A stretch of DNA of 64,000 bases from Sepiola atlantica. Its lineage: Eukaryota; Mollusca; Cephalopoda; Sepiida; Sepiolidae. The translations under genes were made by a program, and so were the position numbers. Location: NCBI GenBank assembly GCA_963556195.1, contig OY744517.1, positions 143,080,347 to 143,144,346 of the forward strand, written 5' to 3'. Position 1 is the first letter of the stretch. Every line of letters starts with the position of its first letter. Positions 47,364 through 59,070 of the stretch are shown piece after piece. The notes beneath the pieces are model-generated. The model was not told where the DNA came from. It saw nothing but the letters and a program-made list of their open reading frames with translations, and ran no database searches.

Positions 47364-47794
47364 TAAACATGTTTAAGGATATCTGTATTTTGCGTTCATA
47401 CATTCTATGTTATCAAAGCTGATAATAATTATCTACGGAACTGGAAACAGAATGTTCAATCCATCAGAGAAACCATTTAAATATCTTCACACATGCTATA
47501 AACACGCAACAACACTACACACAGTTTTAAGACTATTTTTATGCATACAATTGTTTTCGCTCTTTACAAAACACATCATTTCGTGATACTATATAAACTC
47601 AAGATATGTTTTCCAGAAGCTTTGTCAGTGAATTTTGTCTCCAACAAACAAAACCCAGAAAAATCCCAAATCAAAACCGTCAACCACAAAAATGCCATAT
47701 TCCTTCAGTATAATTATCTTTTTCTTTTTATCGTTTGCTTATAAAATAATAAACTCAGAATATTTATTAAGATGTATACATATATGAAATAATT

Positions 47795-47839
47795 ATCCAC
47801 AAGAGAGTGTTTCGTCGTCTACGGCTCTTCAGCGTGGAT
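47795..47839 (-). ncRNA. Weak hammerhead-like motif
   Basis: On the minus strand: ATCCACG and TGTGGAT can pair over seven positions. CTGAAGA and GAAAC are both present with a short GCC-G/C-GAC stem II that has one mismatch. Helix III (ACACTCTCT) does not close well. It may be a degraded member of another family. Confidence 0.35.
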
Positions 47840-48027
47840 GAATTTAGGTTAATTGATAATGGATTATTCTTTTAAAAATAAATTATATATAGACATCCCC
47901 ACATATATAGAGTACAACATGCAATGTAACTGAGGTCAGTCCCTTATAGTATTTAGGTAAATGCTTAACCTAAGATTATTGAACTTGTCCAAATTCTCTC
48001 TATTGTCAAAATAATAACAAATATAAT

Positions 48028-48081
<54 letters not shown>

Positions 48082-48086
<5 letters not shown>

Positions 48087-48392
48087 CGCTACAGAAAATC
48101 AGTACAGCATCAGTACCATTGCTTTCAAGCTCAGAAAATGTTAACCTTCCGGCTATTTTCAGCATCGTTGTAATTTGGTAAAGAAAATGGATAATCTTGT
48201 CGCTGAAAATTTAATTATTGGAAACATTCGCGAAGGTTTTGAGAGCAAAAGTAGTAGAAGGAACTATACAAAACACTCAGAAAATCAGCAAACTATTAAG
48301 TGACAACAAAGCTGGAGATGGCCGGAAGGTTAACACCATCTGAACCTGAAACCAATGGTACAGATGCTGACTGATTTTCTGTACCGAATATA
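48082..48392. mobile_element. Foldback element with ~80-bp inverted repeats
   Basis: TACAGAAAATCAGTACAGCA (48092) to AACCTTCCGGCTATTTTCAG is the inverse of the segment ending GACTGATTTTCTGTACCGAA (about 48390). About 145 bp separate the arms. A related single arm is at about 35783. Confidence 0.75.
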
Positions 48393-48482
48393 AAATAATA
48401 CTTATTTTACGCTTTTCATTTTGATTTTCTTCAATTAATTGATCACTCTACTGGGATTTTTCTTATCGTCTTACAAAAGAAG

Positions 48483-48483
<1 letters not shown>

Positions 48484-48549
<66 letters not shown>
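48484..48549. repeat. (AT)n microsatellite
   Basis: About 65 bp of AT. Confidence 0.95.
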
Positions 48550-48551
<2 letters not shown>

Positions 48552-48619
48552 ATAATGTGAATTGAATGATAATGACTATAAAAATAAAGTTTTATCTTTG
48601 AATTATACCCTTTCTTGAA

Positions 48620-48970
48620 AGTCAATGTTCAATATACAAAATAGAGCAATAATATAAGGAAATTCGTGATGAGGATAACAATTGGAAAATTTACAATATT
48701 TATTGAATCAAAATACTCTGCTCGAAAAGAACTTTGTATACTTTTTATTTTTTAAAATATTCTTTCTGTATTTTATATTTTTATATTTTTAAATCTGTGC
48801 TAAAAAGTAATATAAATTTATTGTTTTATCCCTATGATCTCTTCTGATGATAAAAGCATACATTTTTAAAAATCCATGAGTTAAGGAAAAAAAAGTTTAT
48901 TTATATATTCTTTGTTTGAACTAGTTGATGATTTAAAAATATTGTACTTTTTCCAATGTTTATTCTTATA
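48620..48970 (+). mobile_element. PLE-type terminal repeat unit with inverted ends
   Basis: The block CAATTGGAAAATTTACAATA at about 48680 is matched inversely by the end near 48960. Its right part (TCCATGAGTTAAGG) matches the PLE terminal repeats. No coding sequence. Confidence 0.55.
48839..48888 (+). ncRNA. Hammerhead-like motif with intact first core strand
   Basis: Core CTGATGA at 48844-48850. Stem II TAAAA-(7)-TTTTA. The second core strand reads AAA instead of GAA. Stem I pairs four positions (TCTT with AGGA, one G-U). Helix III has AAT...GTT then A. Same family as 34723 and 46344. Confidence 0.45.
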
Positions 48971-48983
48971 ACTCATTACCTTT

Positions 48984-48996
<13 letters not shown>

Positions 48997-49070
<74 letters not shown>
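48997..49070. repeat. (AT)n microsatellite
   Basis: About 75 bp of AT. Confidence 0.95.
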
Positions 49071-49071
<1 letters not shown>

Positions 49072-49274
49072 TATTTGTCCCTACCAGTAATTTACCTGGA
49101 TACCGTTTCTTTTCATTTCTTTTACGAAATTATTTTTAAATAGGATTTCGAAAGAAACTGAAACAAATCCTTAAAGTATTCTGAATCATTTTATAAGAAA
49201 CCGTTTAAAATGTTTCAAAATCAGGTCAAATACATAGATTTGTACTCGTAATCAGATAAGTTTATTTATACAAA

Positions 49275-49770
49275 CACGTTGCCGGCTGCCGACTTTCATA
49301 AAAAGTCATTATTAATGAAGAGAGGTTTACAGCGCTCCTACTGATTACAAATTTATAGACATGCACAGACGTTTAGTATCAGGGAAGCAGATAATTTTTT
49401 TCTTTTGATTTAAGAGGAAATATTTTTAAAGTTTGACGCACACACCTGCTTGTTTATATTTGGCTACGACAATTTAATTCTTTAAATCGTTTACTGCAAA
49501 AGAAAAAAAGCTGGGAAAATTCCAAGTTATATTTCCGGTACCGAGTTTCAGTAATAATTTTATTATTATCAACGTAGTACAGTTTTGTGAGCTTCGGTTG
49601 ATTACAAATTCATGGATATACGTTGACTTCTAGTTAGATTAACAGAGCAAAGAGTGTATTTCTTCGTGTTTAGAGGGAAAAGAATTATATGCACGAACCT
49701 GCTTGTTTATATCGTGCTACGGCAAGTCAATTCTTTAAATAGTAGACAGAACGTCGAACCCCCTGGAAGA
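49275..49770 (+). repeat. Two diverged copies of a ~260-bp unit
   Basis: CTGATTACAAATTTATAGAC...CCTGCTTGTTTATATTTGGC recurs about 260 bp later as TTGATTACAAATTCATGGAT...CCTGCTTGTTTATATCGTGC. The family is unknown. Confidence 0.65.
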
Positions 49771-50194
49771 ATCTTATTTCCTGTTCTTACCCGATTTAAT
49801 ATTACATTTGATTTCATATGAATTCATTTAAAATGGCAATGTAGTATGTGAAAGTTATTCTATCTAAAATAAAGTTATGATGACTTTGATGATATTAAAA
49901 TACAAAAGCAGCTGTACTGATAGCGATGCTCCCTTTTGTGGGTAACATCTATATTAATAAAATTATTATATTATATTTGTAAAACAATCAACACATTATA
50001 ATGTATTCATTTATTGTCCATTTTAAAATTGATAACATTTTCTGTGGGTGACAAAAATGGCATCGATATCAAATAATTAGTTAATTAAAACAGCTCTGAC
50101 ACCGGTGCATACAAATTACGTCTCTTATCAAATGAAATTCGATTTTAATTAATGACAGTAAAACGTAAAATTGTGGCTGCCCCCTTTCCTCTCT

Positions 50195-50420
50195 AATTAT
50201 ACTAATCTAATCGCCCTGTCGGTGGCACCACGAATTCGCCGATTGCAAGTCCATGTAGAGAGGTAATACCCCCTTGTGAACGTGACCACCTGTATGAAGT
50301 GGGTGGCGACCTGTGATGCCTTAGGACGGGGTCCTGGTTGTTGAGTAGTCCGTAGCCGGGCGATATGCAACAATTTACTTCGGCCCTTACTTCGGCTAGA
50401 CGGGAGATCCTATTAATATG
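50195..50420. other. Unexplained GC-rich island
   Basis: This is a GC-rich block in AT-rich surroundings. It includes a pyrimidine/CGG doublet (CTTCGGCCCTTACTTCGGCT). No open frame or known RNA was recognised. Confidence 0.3.
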
Positions 50421-50489
50421 CTGGCCATGTCATGCTCTAGTATCTATAAGTTCATTAAATTGGTCAATCTGAGAAAAGAAAATAATCAC

Positions 50490-50695
50490 TGTCTAAGAGT
50501 AATGTTTTTAAGAGTAATGTTTTCTAGGAGTAATGTTTTCCAAGTGTAATATTTTCTGGGGTGGAGTTTTCTAAAAGTAATGTTTTCTAAGAATAATTTC
50601 CCTTGGGAGTAATGTTTTATAAGAATACTGTTTTCTAAGAGTAATGTTTTCTTGAGAGAAACGTTTTCTGAGAGAAACGTTTATTGAATAATACT
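50490..50695 (+). repeat. 16-bp minisatellite, about 12 copies
   Basis: Units like TAAGAGTAATGTTTTC repeat every 16 bp, with drift to GAGAAACGTTTTCT at the right end. Confidence 0.9.
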
Positions 50696-50699
50696 TAAC

Positions 50700-51660
50700 C
50701 TTTATTTACAAAGTAAAACGAAATTTAAAAAATATATATATAATGTCAAACTCGTTTTGGATTTAAAAATAAAAATAAATTGAATAATTAAATAAACAAA
50801 TCAAATAATACCTGCGTATTTTTGTCATTATGGGCAGCAATATTTGACGTTTCTTTCCCGTAGACGGAAAGAACATTTGTTTTTCTTTTTTGAGAAGAGG
50901 ATTTCTACCGAAATATCAAAAGATTCCTCTCATCCTAGATTTTATTAATATGTTTGACATTTTTTAATATTTTTATGTAAAAGAGTTATTGAAAAATAAA
51001 TAGATAATTGTGAAGATTAATACCACAAATATTAGTTTCGATTATTTTTGTTCCTCTCTACTTTCAACATTCCGATTTTCTGCATTGTCATATATCAATA
51101 TACTTAAGCAATGCTTCAAGCTACGATTCAAACTACAATTCACTTTTATATATAGATATGCGTGTAAAAAGAGAGAAAAAAGTTTAAGTAGATAACCGTC
51201 AACTACTGAAGACATATCAAATTAAAAAAATGTTACGTTGATTAACATTTTGCTCATTTCCCCCTTATTAACAGCCGTCTCCTTATCTCCAATAAACCCT
51301 TTTTCGCTCCCTACCAACTCCTGACTATGACCCAAACATACTTACCTCTAAAAATGTCTCCCTTGTATAATCGTGTTTCTGTTCATAAAGTTTTGGTAAA
51401 TAAAAGGGACAAAATATTTGTTTTCATTATACAAGTAATTTGTCTCTGTCTGGAAGGAATCAACTTCTGTCTTTGTTACTTTGATGAAGTTCTTAAAATA
51501 AATTTCTTTGAATGAAGTTCTTTGAATAAAGCAGGCGAAATATTAGATATTTTTGTTTGATTTATCTTTTCGTTTATTTTCTTCTCAACATTCTGTCAGA
51601 TAACCCATGCATGCTTAAATATACGCACATGAAATACTGTTTCGCTGTATCAAAGCTGTT
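50700..51660. other. Unannotated AT-rich sequence
   Basis: Nothing recognisable. Short frames lack protein character. Confidence 0.35.
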
Positions 51661-51674
51661 CAGTCCGTCTAGCC

Positions 51675-51778
51675 TATATATATATATATATATATATATC
51701 GTCTAGCAACACAGTAGATCTGTTATATAACGAAACTGCCTGTCTGATACTATATATAAGCATCCCTTCCCGGGTTGA

Positions 51779-51848
<70 letters not shown>
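51675..51848. repeat. Two (AT)n microsatellites
   Basis: AT arrays at about 51675-51700 and 51780-51848. Confidence 0.95.
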
Positions 51849-51850
<2 letters not shown>

Positions 51851-51961
51851 TTATATTGCCTGCTACTGTTTAGCGTAATGTAAAGTTCTTTGTAAATAAA
51901 CAAATAAAGCACTGTCAAGTGGCGGTAAATGTTTAGATAAAATATTATAGATATCATTTAC

Positions 51962-52080
51962 CAATAGTGCCTAGTGGTAAGAGCTGCCGACTATCGACTA
52001 GATGGTTGTAGGTTCGATCCCTGGCTTGAGATCGATGCTTGTCACTAAAGAGCTGTGAAACATAAACTAGTTCCTCTGTG
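51962..52080 (+). mobile_element. tRNA-derived SINE head
   Basis: CTAGTGGTAAGAGCTG (51971-51986) fits a pol III A box. GGTTCGATCC (52011-52020) is a B box at normal tRNA spacing. The flanks do not fold as an intact tRNA and the sequence continues into a tail that stops at an AT array. It is a SINE and not a tRNA gene. Confidence 0.75.
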
Positions 52081-52097
52081 AATATATATATATATAT

Positions 52098-52590
52098 ATT
52101 AGTAAATTACTCGTCCCAGGACGGGTATAAGCAATTAATATAGCATGAGTTTTAAAAGTTAATGTTTTTTAATGATTTTGATGGGCTATAGTACGGTTTC
52201 GGTTGCACTTCTCTAAATGGTAAAGTTTACAAAAAAATTTACTTCTGTTGCTCACCCTTAATACATATTCCATAATTTATAATAACTTCATTGTTTAAGA
52301 TTTTATTAAACACTTTTATACAATTGACATTGATGCGCGCGCACCGAACCTTTTACAATATATTACTTAATATAACTCAAAATTTAATTTAGAAAAAAAT
52401 GTTTTTCTGTTAAATATTTTTTATATAACTTACTTTAAAAGTTTTTTTGGAGAGAGTGCGCCTTTTTTGGGACCTAAATGATAAAGTTTAGAAAAAACAA
52501 GCAATACTCCTATGTTACTCACCGTTCTGTCGAGAATATATATTCCAAAATTCATAATGATCTGTTCATTAGTTTCGGACTGTAACCAGT
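52098..52590 (-). mobile_element. Helitron-like element inserted in an AT array
   Basis: On the minus strand it starts near 52580 (CCGAAACTAATGAACAGATC). It ends with hairpin ACCCGTCCTGGGACGAGT and CTAAT at 52098-52102, flanked directly by (AT)n. CTAAT fits CTRRT, and Helitrons insert at AT dinucleotides. Confidence 0.65.
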
Positions 52591-52595
52591 AGAAT

Positions 52596-52607
52596 GAAAT
52601 ATATATA

Positions 52608-52691
<84 letters not shown>

Positions 52692-52735
52692 CCTACCTCA
52701 CTTTATATTTATATGTATATGTATATATATGTATG

Positions 52736-52790
<55 letters not shown>
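52596..52790. repeat. Two long (AT)n arrays
   Basis: Arrays at about 52596-52686 and 52737-52790, the second ending in (GT)n. Confidence 0.95.
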
Positions 52791-52809
<19 letters not shown>

Positions 52810-52810
<1 letters not shown>

Positions 52811-52933
52811 TTGTGTGCTTCCTAAATGTTACAATTTACAGGAAAAATAATGTGTCCATGTTACTCGGCGTGCTGCCTAGAATATATATTAAATAATTCA
52901 TAAATATCCGTTCATTAGTTTAGGAAATAATCC

Positions 52934-52937
<4 letters not shown>
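52810..52937 (-). mobile_element. Helitron-like 5' fragment
   Basis: Minus-strand CTAAACTAATGAACGGATAT matches the 5' region of 52098-52590 and 55108-55250. It abuts an AT array at 52938. Confidence 0.5.
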
Positions 52938-52969
<32 letters not shown>

Positions 52970-53419
52970 CAAGAATGAAGGGAAGACAAGTTTTCTCGTT
53001 CATGGTTAAAAGTTAAAACAAAAAGGAGCCGACCGGTGTCGAACTCTCTTAACAAAGACTGTATCGAGGGATTTAAAAAGGGGATCAGAAGAGGGAATAG
53101 ACTAAAAGAAAAAGCTGTATATATTTAAAAGAAAACATCGTTATTATGTACGTACAATCGGGGATGTATTTTAGAGACTGATAATGTCTTATCCCAATAG
53201 ACACTCCCTTTGCTTACAAAGGGAGGGACATTTTAGACGAACGTGGATCGTCTACATGATTTTTAGATGATATAGTGAATGAGCATGGCTTAGGATTGCA
53301 AAGGAGTCAATGCTGAAATTCCTAGTGCACGGCGGGTTTTTTAAGCAAATGGTCTGTAATTGAAGACCCGTATGTGTTATTTAGAACGTCCGTTGAACGG
53401 AAGATTCAATTCCTAATTT

Positions 53420-53990
53420 TACTTAGTATCTGTTTTTGGACTCTACTATCCAATCTCAAAGTCGCTGGGATTCATTTTGTCCTAACAAACGAAAAGTAAA
53501 CTTAATTTGGACCCTAACACACAGAGTCCTTATGATTTGTTCAAAATCAAAATTGGACGAAGAAATACAACTTATTACGAATACTTTGTTCAATAATGGC
53601 TATCCTCTTGATGTGATTAGATCAGTCATCAAAGAGAAAATAAATATTTTTTCCGAAATCAAATCAAATACGATAAATGTCGGATTGACATTCGTTTACC
53701 TTGGCTAGGTATAGTAAGTGTCGAATTCGCTAAGCAAATCATCTCAACAGTTGAAAATTGCTATTTTGTTTCTAATGTGCGTGTTGTATTCTCTACAAAA
53801 CTGTTATTGGTATCCCCTTGAAAATGCGTTTTACCCTCCCCATCATAAGAATAATGTAATTTATCATTTTAAATGTGGTTGGAGTGCCGACTACGTCGAT
53901 AGCACAACGTTGAGATTGGATAGTAGAGTCCAACAAATGTTTAACTTTTAATCATGAACTTTTAATCATGAACGAGAAAGACTTGTCTTT
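53420..53990 (+). pseudogene. PLE C-terminal relic (RT end plus GIY-YIG)
   Basis: Frames read LTHRVLMICSKSKLDEEIQL (about 53514-53573), LFNNGYPLDVIRSVIKEKIN and VGLTFVYLG, then NNVIYHFKCGWSADYVDSTT and LRLDSRVQQ (about 53850-53940). This is the RT-to-endonuclease linker and the GIY-YIG domain of a PLE. The conserved YVG is YVD, and the Arg of the L..R motif is present. Several frameshifts. A 14-bp duplication (ACTTTTAATCATGA) follows near 53945-53975. It belongs to a different PLE lineage from 30970-33236. Confidence 0.75.
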
Positions 53991-54037
53991 CCTTCATGCT
54001 TGCTATAACATTTTGTACTCCCCAAAATATCACGAAA

Positions 54038-54040
54038 TAT

Positions 54041-54112
<72 letters not shown>
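54038..54112. repeat. (AT)n microsatellite
   Basis: About 75 bp of AT. Confidence 0.95.
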
Positions 54113-54115
<3 letters not shown>

Positions 54116-54430
54116 TGCATGTGTATAATAGAATGTGTGTGCGTGTGTTAGATAATAGGTATGTCTGAGATCACAATATAAAAAGATTTCTCTTTTTCTC
54201 GCCTTGAGGATGACTTAGGGGTTTGACACGTGTACAGCCGGTGAAGTTTGGCCGTGTCTGTGATTTTTCTTTCTTATATCTTTCCCTCTTTCTCTTTTTC
54301 TTTTTTGATTCTTCGTTTTTTTTTTGTTTTTTTTCCTCTCTTTTCCAACTGGCTTGATAATTTAGTATTTCCTTGAGGAAAGCTGACCGGGTTTGAAGCA
54401 GTAGTCGGTCGTTCAAACTATGTGTGTTTT

Positions 54431-54481
<51 letters not shown>

Positions 54482-55107
54482 TGTTTGTGTATAATTGTAT
54501 GTGTGTGGGTGTGTGGGTATGTATGTACATATTATGTGTACGTGTTTATGCATGCCTGTGTATGTGTACGTGAGTGAGATTGTCTCAGAATTTAGTCGGT
54601 ATATACTTTCAAATCCACTTTCTTTTCCTTTTTAGGTTCTCCCCTCCACTCACAATATACATTGATCGCTAGACAGTAGGTGTCATCAAACAATGAGACG
54701 AGGGTTAATACTATTAATTTTTGACACGACCCGATTCTTTTGAAAAACATAACCCCCCTCCTCCATCATCATCTATGCCCAATTTTACAATTTCTAATTA
54801 TACATATGGCCTCCCCCTCACGGTCTGTATTAAATTATGCAATTCCCCCTCTCAATTTATACTTAAAGATTAGATATGCTTCAAATTTCCCCCTCTCACT
54901 AAATATGTATTAAATAGGTTGTTACCACCTCTCTCTCCAATTATATTTGAATTGTCGAGTGTGAATTTAATTCTTTTTTTCAGTTTGAAAAATGTAATCG
55001 TCTGGATCGGATGCTTGAAAAAACCAATAGGTTGAAATAAATTATTGCATCGATGATTATGTAATTTCGTGTTATAATACTTTATTTTATATATATATAT
55101 ATATATA

Positions 55108-55250
55108 TCGTTGTGCAGGATAATCTGCTAAACTAATGAACGGATCATTCTGAAGTTTAAATTATATATTAAGGGCAACACGCTAAGTAAGATGAGCACA
55201 TTCTTTTTGTTTGTAATTTTTTACATTTATGGAGTGCATATAAAAATTAG
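55108..55250 (+). mobile_element. Helitron-like 5' fragment
   Basis: GCAGGATAATCTGCTAAACT then AATGAACGGATCATTCTGAA matches the 5' part of the other copies. It begins next to (AT)n at 55088-55110. Confidence 0.5.
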
Positions 55251-55970
55251 GTATGTTTATATATTTATATACATATATTTATATTTATATATGCATATAT
55301 ATATTTATATGTATGTATTGATATTTAAAGTTTTAATATTTAAAATATAAATTTTATAATATGATGCAATTGTAATAGCTGAATAGTGTGAAGATATAGC
55401 TATGGTATAAAATATTTTTATTTCATTTAAACCACATCAAATGTCAGAAAGAACAGATTCGACACAATTTCACAAAAAACTGTTTTTATTTGCACCATAC
55501 AATTGTTTCGGCTTACTACGAAGCTATTTATAAAATGCTCTTGTATCATATACATTTATTTCCTGGGGGTGGCTATCTTTAGTACTTGTATATTAGCAAA
55601 AAAAAACAAAGAAAAAGAGAAAAACGGAAATTTTAAGGCAAGTAGTGCCTGGATTACAGTCCGTATTCATCATCATTTTTTATACTAATCAAGCTGTTAA
55701 CTCTTAATAGGTTCAAGTCGCAGCATCCACACACCATGTGTGTTTTGTTATTATTTTTTTTAAATCGTACATCATCGACTTAGGTAGTTATTCCAAATCA
55801 CAGGAAATATAAATAGGTGTTTTTACTAACCGCTTTTTTTTCTTGTGCTGACCTATCCATTTCTTTTCATCCAGGTTTTTACTATCAGTTTTTCCTTATT
55901 TTATATGCTATTTCTACATTATAGATTAGCATGTCTGTAGTCAACTTAAGTTTTACTGCACAGGAAGTAT

Positions 55971-56002
55971 ACAAACCTATCAGTTTGAGCCGTTCAATAA
56001 TT

Positions 56003-56064
<62 letters not shown>

Positions 56065-56170
56065 AATTATTGAACGGCTCAAACTGATCCAAGCAAGCGT
56101 TGTTGAACGTCACGAAACTTTCTCGTGACGTTCAACAACGTTCAACAACACTTGCTTGGATAATGACTTT
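55971..56170. mobile_element. Double foldback: two adjacent perfect palindromes
   Basis: The first palindrome has 33-bp arms (GAGCCGTTCAATAATTAATA... and its inverse) around (AT)n at 56006-56060. The second (56091-56161) has GTTGTTGAACGTCACGA / TCGTGACGTTCAACAAC arms around a nine-base loop, with outer CCAAGCAAG / CTTGCTTGG arms. A related piece is at 44636. Confidence 0.85.
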
Positions 56171-56178
56171 CTGCCTTA

Positions 56179-56179
<1 letters not shown>

Positions 56180-56242
<63 letters not shown>
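56180..56242. repeat. (AT)n microsatellite
   Basis: It adjoins the foldback. Confidence 0.95.
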
Positions 56243-56244
<2 letters not shown>

Positions 56245-56249
56245 TGTAC

Positions 56250-56710
56250 AGGAAAAACACCTAAATTACTGGACCAATTATTATTAATTTTGAAACACGG
56301 CGTAAGAGTGAATAATATTGACTATATTTATTTTGATGAGGTTTCATGCAAACGGGACAGAATAAGGCGTAAGCTTTTCATGTAAATTCAGATACTTACG
56401 ATTTGTGTGAAATTTGAAAATTCAAATAGTTCAGATTTGCATTAAATTTGATCCTTATTCATAAGACAAAAATTAAGCAAAATTTCCTAAATTTTAATTT
56501 CTGATTAAGCTTAAGCCATAAATTTCTTATTAAGCTAAAACCTTAAATTTTAGACATATCTGGAATCAAAATCATGTAAGAGCTTTTGATCAAAATTAGA
56601 ATAAGAATTCTAAATATAAGGTTTAATCCCATTATATATTGGTTTTAATCTTCGGAAAAAAGATAAAAGTGGTGCAAAACTGTTCTTTTTGTTTTTATTT
56701 CTTATATTTG
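56250..56710 (+). mobile_element. Helitron-like element body, diverged
   Basis: It shares AGATAAAAGTGGTGCAAAAC near 56662 and GATCAAAATTAGAATAAGAA with the copies at 20638 and 57735. The 3' hairpin is not visible. Confidence 0.5.
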
Positions 56711-57153
56711 TACTTCACTTAATTCCATTTTTTCTGTTTTGAGTTGTTAATTAATAATAATTCTCACGTATATTCTTTTTCTTTTATGGACAGATAAACC
56801 TGTATAGCTTTTTATAAGGTTATTTCCCCTTTGCATCGGGTAGTTTCTAGTTTGGTGTACGACTTTTAGCAATTAAGGAAGCGATTCTTGTTATTATTTG
56901 CTTTTCTGGTTAATTGGAATGAGCTTTTACTTCAATACTTCATTACGTTTGTATTCTAGGTTATAATACTTTTTATGTCTGTTTATGTGATTTTTATTTG
57001 TAATGATGTATTTTAATCAGGGCTCATATGACAAAGAAGATATTTCCTTATATGTTTACATTAAACTATGAATTCGTGTTTTTATTGAGTTGCTTGGGTT
57101 TTCGTTTAAAGTTTATAGTGAGATACTTTTTCTTCAAGCACCCCAACACACTC

Positions 57154-57157
<4 letters not shown>

Positions 57158-57231
<74 letters not shown>
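57158..57231. repeat. (AT)n microsatellite
   Basis: About 75 bp of AT, followed by GT-rich sequence. Confidence 0.95.
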
Positions 57232-57233
<2 letters not shown>

Positions 57234-57656
57234 AGGTGTGTGTGTAGTCTATCTGTCTTCTGTATCAACTGTAACTGTGTGAACAACACCACAGGGATAG
57301 TTTCATTAGAAAACAGAAATGAATATATTTGTATGATTTAACCCGAAGAACCTCAATCTCTCTGTGTATATAGAAGTTTTCCCGCCCGATGAGCTCCCAG
57401 ATGAAAATATTCCAATATTTCAATAACAGACGTGATCATGTCTGCAAATCGTGCTCCAGCCGTGTCATTGCTTGACTATTTTCAAATACCATGAAAACAC
57501 ATTAAGATATTAAAGTTTACAAGAAATGCCTGCCCGTGAAGCATTTTTTAAAGTAAGAAATGCTTGAAACAAGACTAATCCCACTCTTTAAGCGATCATC
57601 AGCATGCGCCTCATCATAATAGCAAGTTTACACCAACAGAAGACTTATTTGTATAA

Positions 57657-57659
<3 letters not shown>

Positions 57660-57722
<63 letters not shown>
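57660..57722. repeat. (AT)n microsatellite
   Basis: It lies at the 5' side of the Helitron-like element that follows. Confidence 0.95.
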
Positions 57723-57725
<3 letters not shown>

Positions 57726-57734
57726 GTGTATACG

Positions 57735-58303
57735 TTCATATATGTGTATGGACAGGATTCACTCTTAAACTAATTAACTTATAATTATGAATTGAAGAAC
57801 ACATCTGCTAGGTGTACGGATGAGTAATGTGACCTATATTTAGTTTAATTTAGTTCTACGAAAAGGGGGTAGAGAGTGCGTGGGAGCGCTTTGTGAAATT
57901 TGAACCATAGGTATTAGAAATCAATTTATCCATATTTTCCACATTTAAGTTTCTTTGGCGTATTTTAAAGGTGGATAATATGGACACATCCTCTTATTTA
58001 AATATTAAGACATCTCAGTTTTGCATTTTATTAGATTCAGAGTCATTATACACCGATTAAGCAAAATTCCCTGAATGTATTTTTTCCTGAAGACCCCTAA
58101 CGCGTAAGCTTTAAATTTAAGATATTTTCGAGAATCAAAAACTTATAACGGATTTTTCTAAAATTGGAATAAAAATTTTAAACATAAGATTTAGTAAAAC
58201 TATATTTTAGTTTCAATATTCGTAAAACGACATAAAAGTGGTGCAGAACTATTTTGTTGGAGAAATTATTTTTACCCGTAATGTGACGGGTATTCTTCAA
58301 GTA
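57735..58303 (+). mobile_element. Helitron-like non-autonomous element, near complete
   Basis: It starts near GGACAGGATTCACTCTTAAA (about 57748) and ends with hairpin ACCCGTAATGTGACGGGT, ATTCTT and a CTRRT-like CAAGT (about 58299). It parallels the minus-strand element at 20638-21210 along its length. It encodes no protein. Confidence 0.65.
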
Positions 58304-58398
58304 ATAAATGCAGATTTTAGGATATTTACTTGTAATTAAAATTTAATTTATTTTATATTATTCTCGTTTTATGTTTGTTTCTCTTCCTCCGCCCCTTC

Positions 58399-58470
58399 CC
58401 ATCTCTCTCGCTCTCTCTCTCTCTCGCTCTCTCTCTCGCGCTCTCTCTCTCTCGCTCTCTCTCTCTCTCT
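58399..58470. repeat. (CT)n microsatellite with CG interruptions
   Basis: Imperfect CTCTCG tract. Confidence 0.9.
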
Positions 58471-58740
58471 GTTTCAACACAAAATCACTTCTGTTTTCAT
58501 ACTCGGAGTCAAAACCATTCTTCTTGTAACTCATGCGTTATCACATGCGGCGCCGTTACAGGGTTCTCCATTGGACACCATTCAAGAAAACATTGAATGA
58601 GAAAATGGCTAAAATAAATGTTTGCCTTCTTCTGTCACTCAGTACCAAACGTCGTGCATAACCGCGTTTGTTATTGATAAGGTTCTTTTAATAACCACTA
58701 AATATTTCGAGTACGGAAAAAGTGTACCTAGAGACATAAG

Positions 58741-59070
58741 CTGTGTGATGTAAGTACAAAAGCTGGATGCCACTCAATCTCTGTGCTTGTTTCACCAGTA
58801 CTTCCATGAAATGTTCTCCGATGAACTTACGGCACTTGTACCCTTGCCCCCAAAATAACCGCGGCCCACCAGACTTACAGTAAAATCACACCCCTTTACT
58901 GTAGATGTCCCTAAATTCTGGAAGATTTTCTAGTTTGATGATTATTTCCTCGGGCCGCTTTCCTTTGGAATTCACTCCATGCTCTCTTTTTCTACCCTGA
59001 CTGCACCGACCTACATACATCTTAATGTAATGTGAACAAACATGTGCTGCCAAACTCCCCATCCAAGTTG
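58741..59070 (+). pseudogene. Non-LTR retrotransposon C-terminal tail
   Basis: Combined frames read HPFTVDVPKFW..., then SFWNSLHALFFPDCTDLHTF and KCNVNKHVL. This is the R...F.PRT...WNSLP..FP..YDL..FK..VN.HL pattern at the end of LINE proteins. Stops are present. Confidence 0.6.

Noticed and set aside
51971..52020. A tRNA gene with A and B boxes
   Set aside because: The acceptor stem and anticodon arm do not fold, and the sequence continues as a SINE body.
56091..56161. Intrinsic terminator-like hairpin
   Set aside because: The hairpin is far too long and perfect, has no U-tract role here, and belongs to a foldback repeat in eukaryotic DNA.
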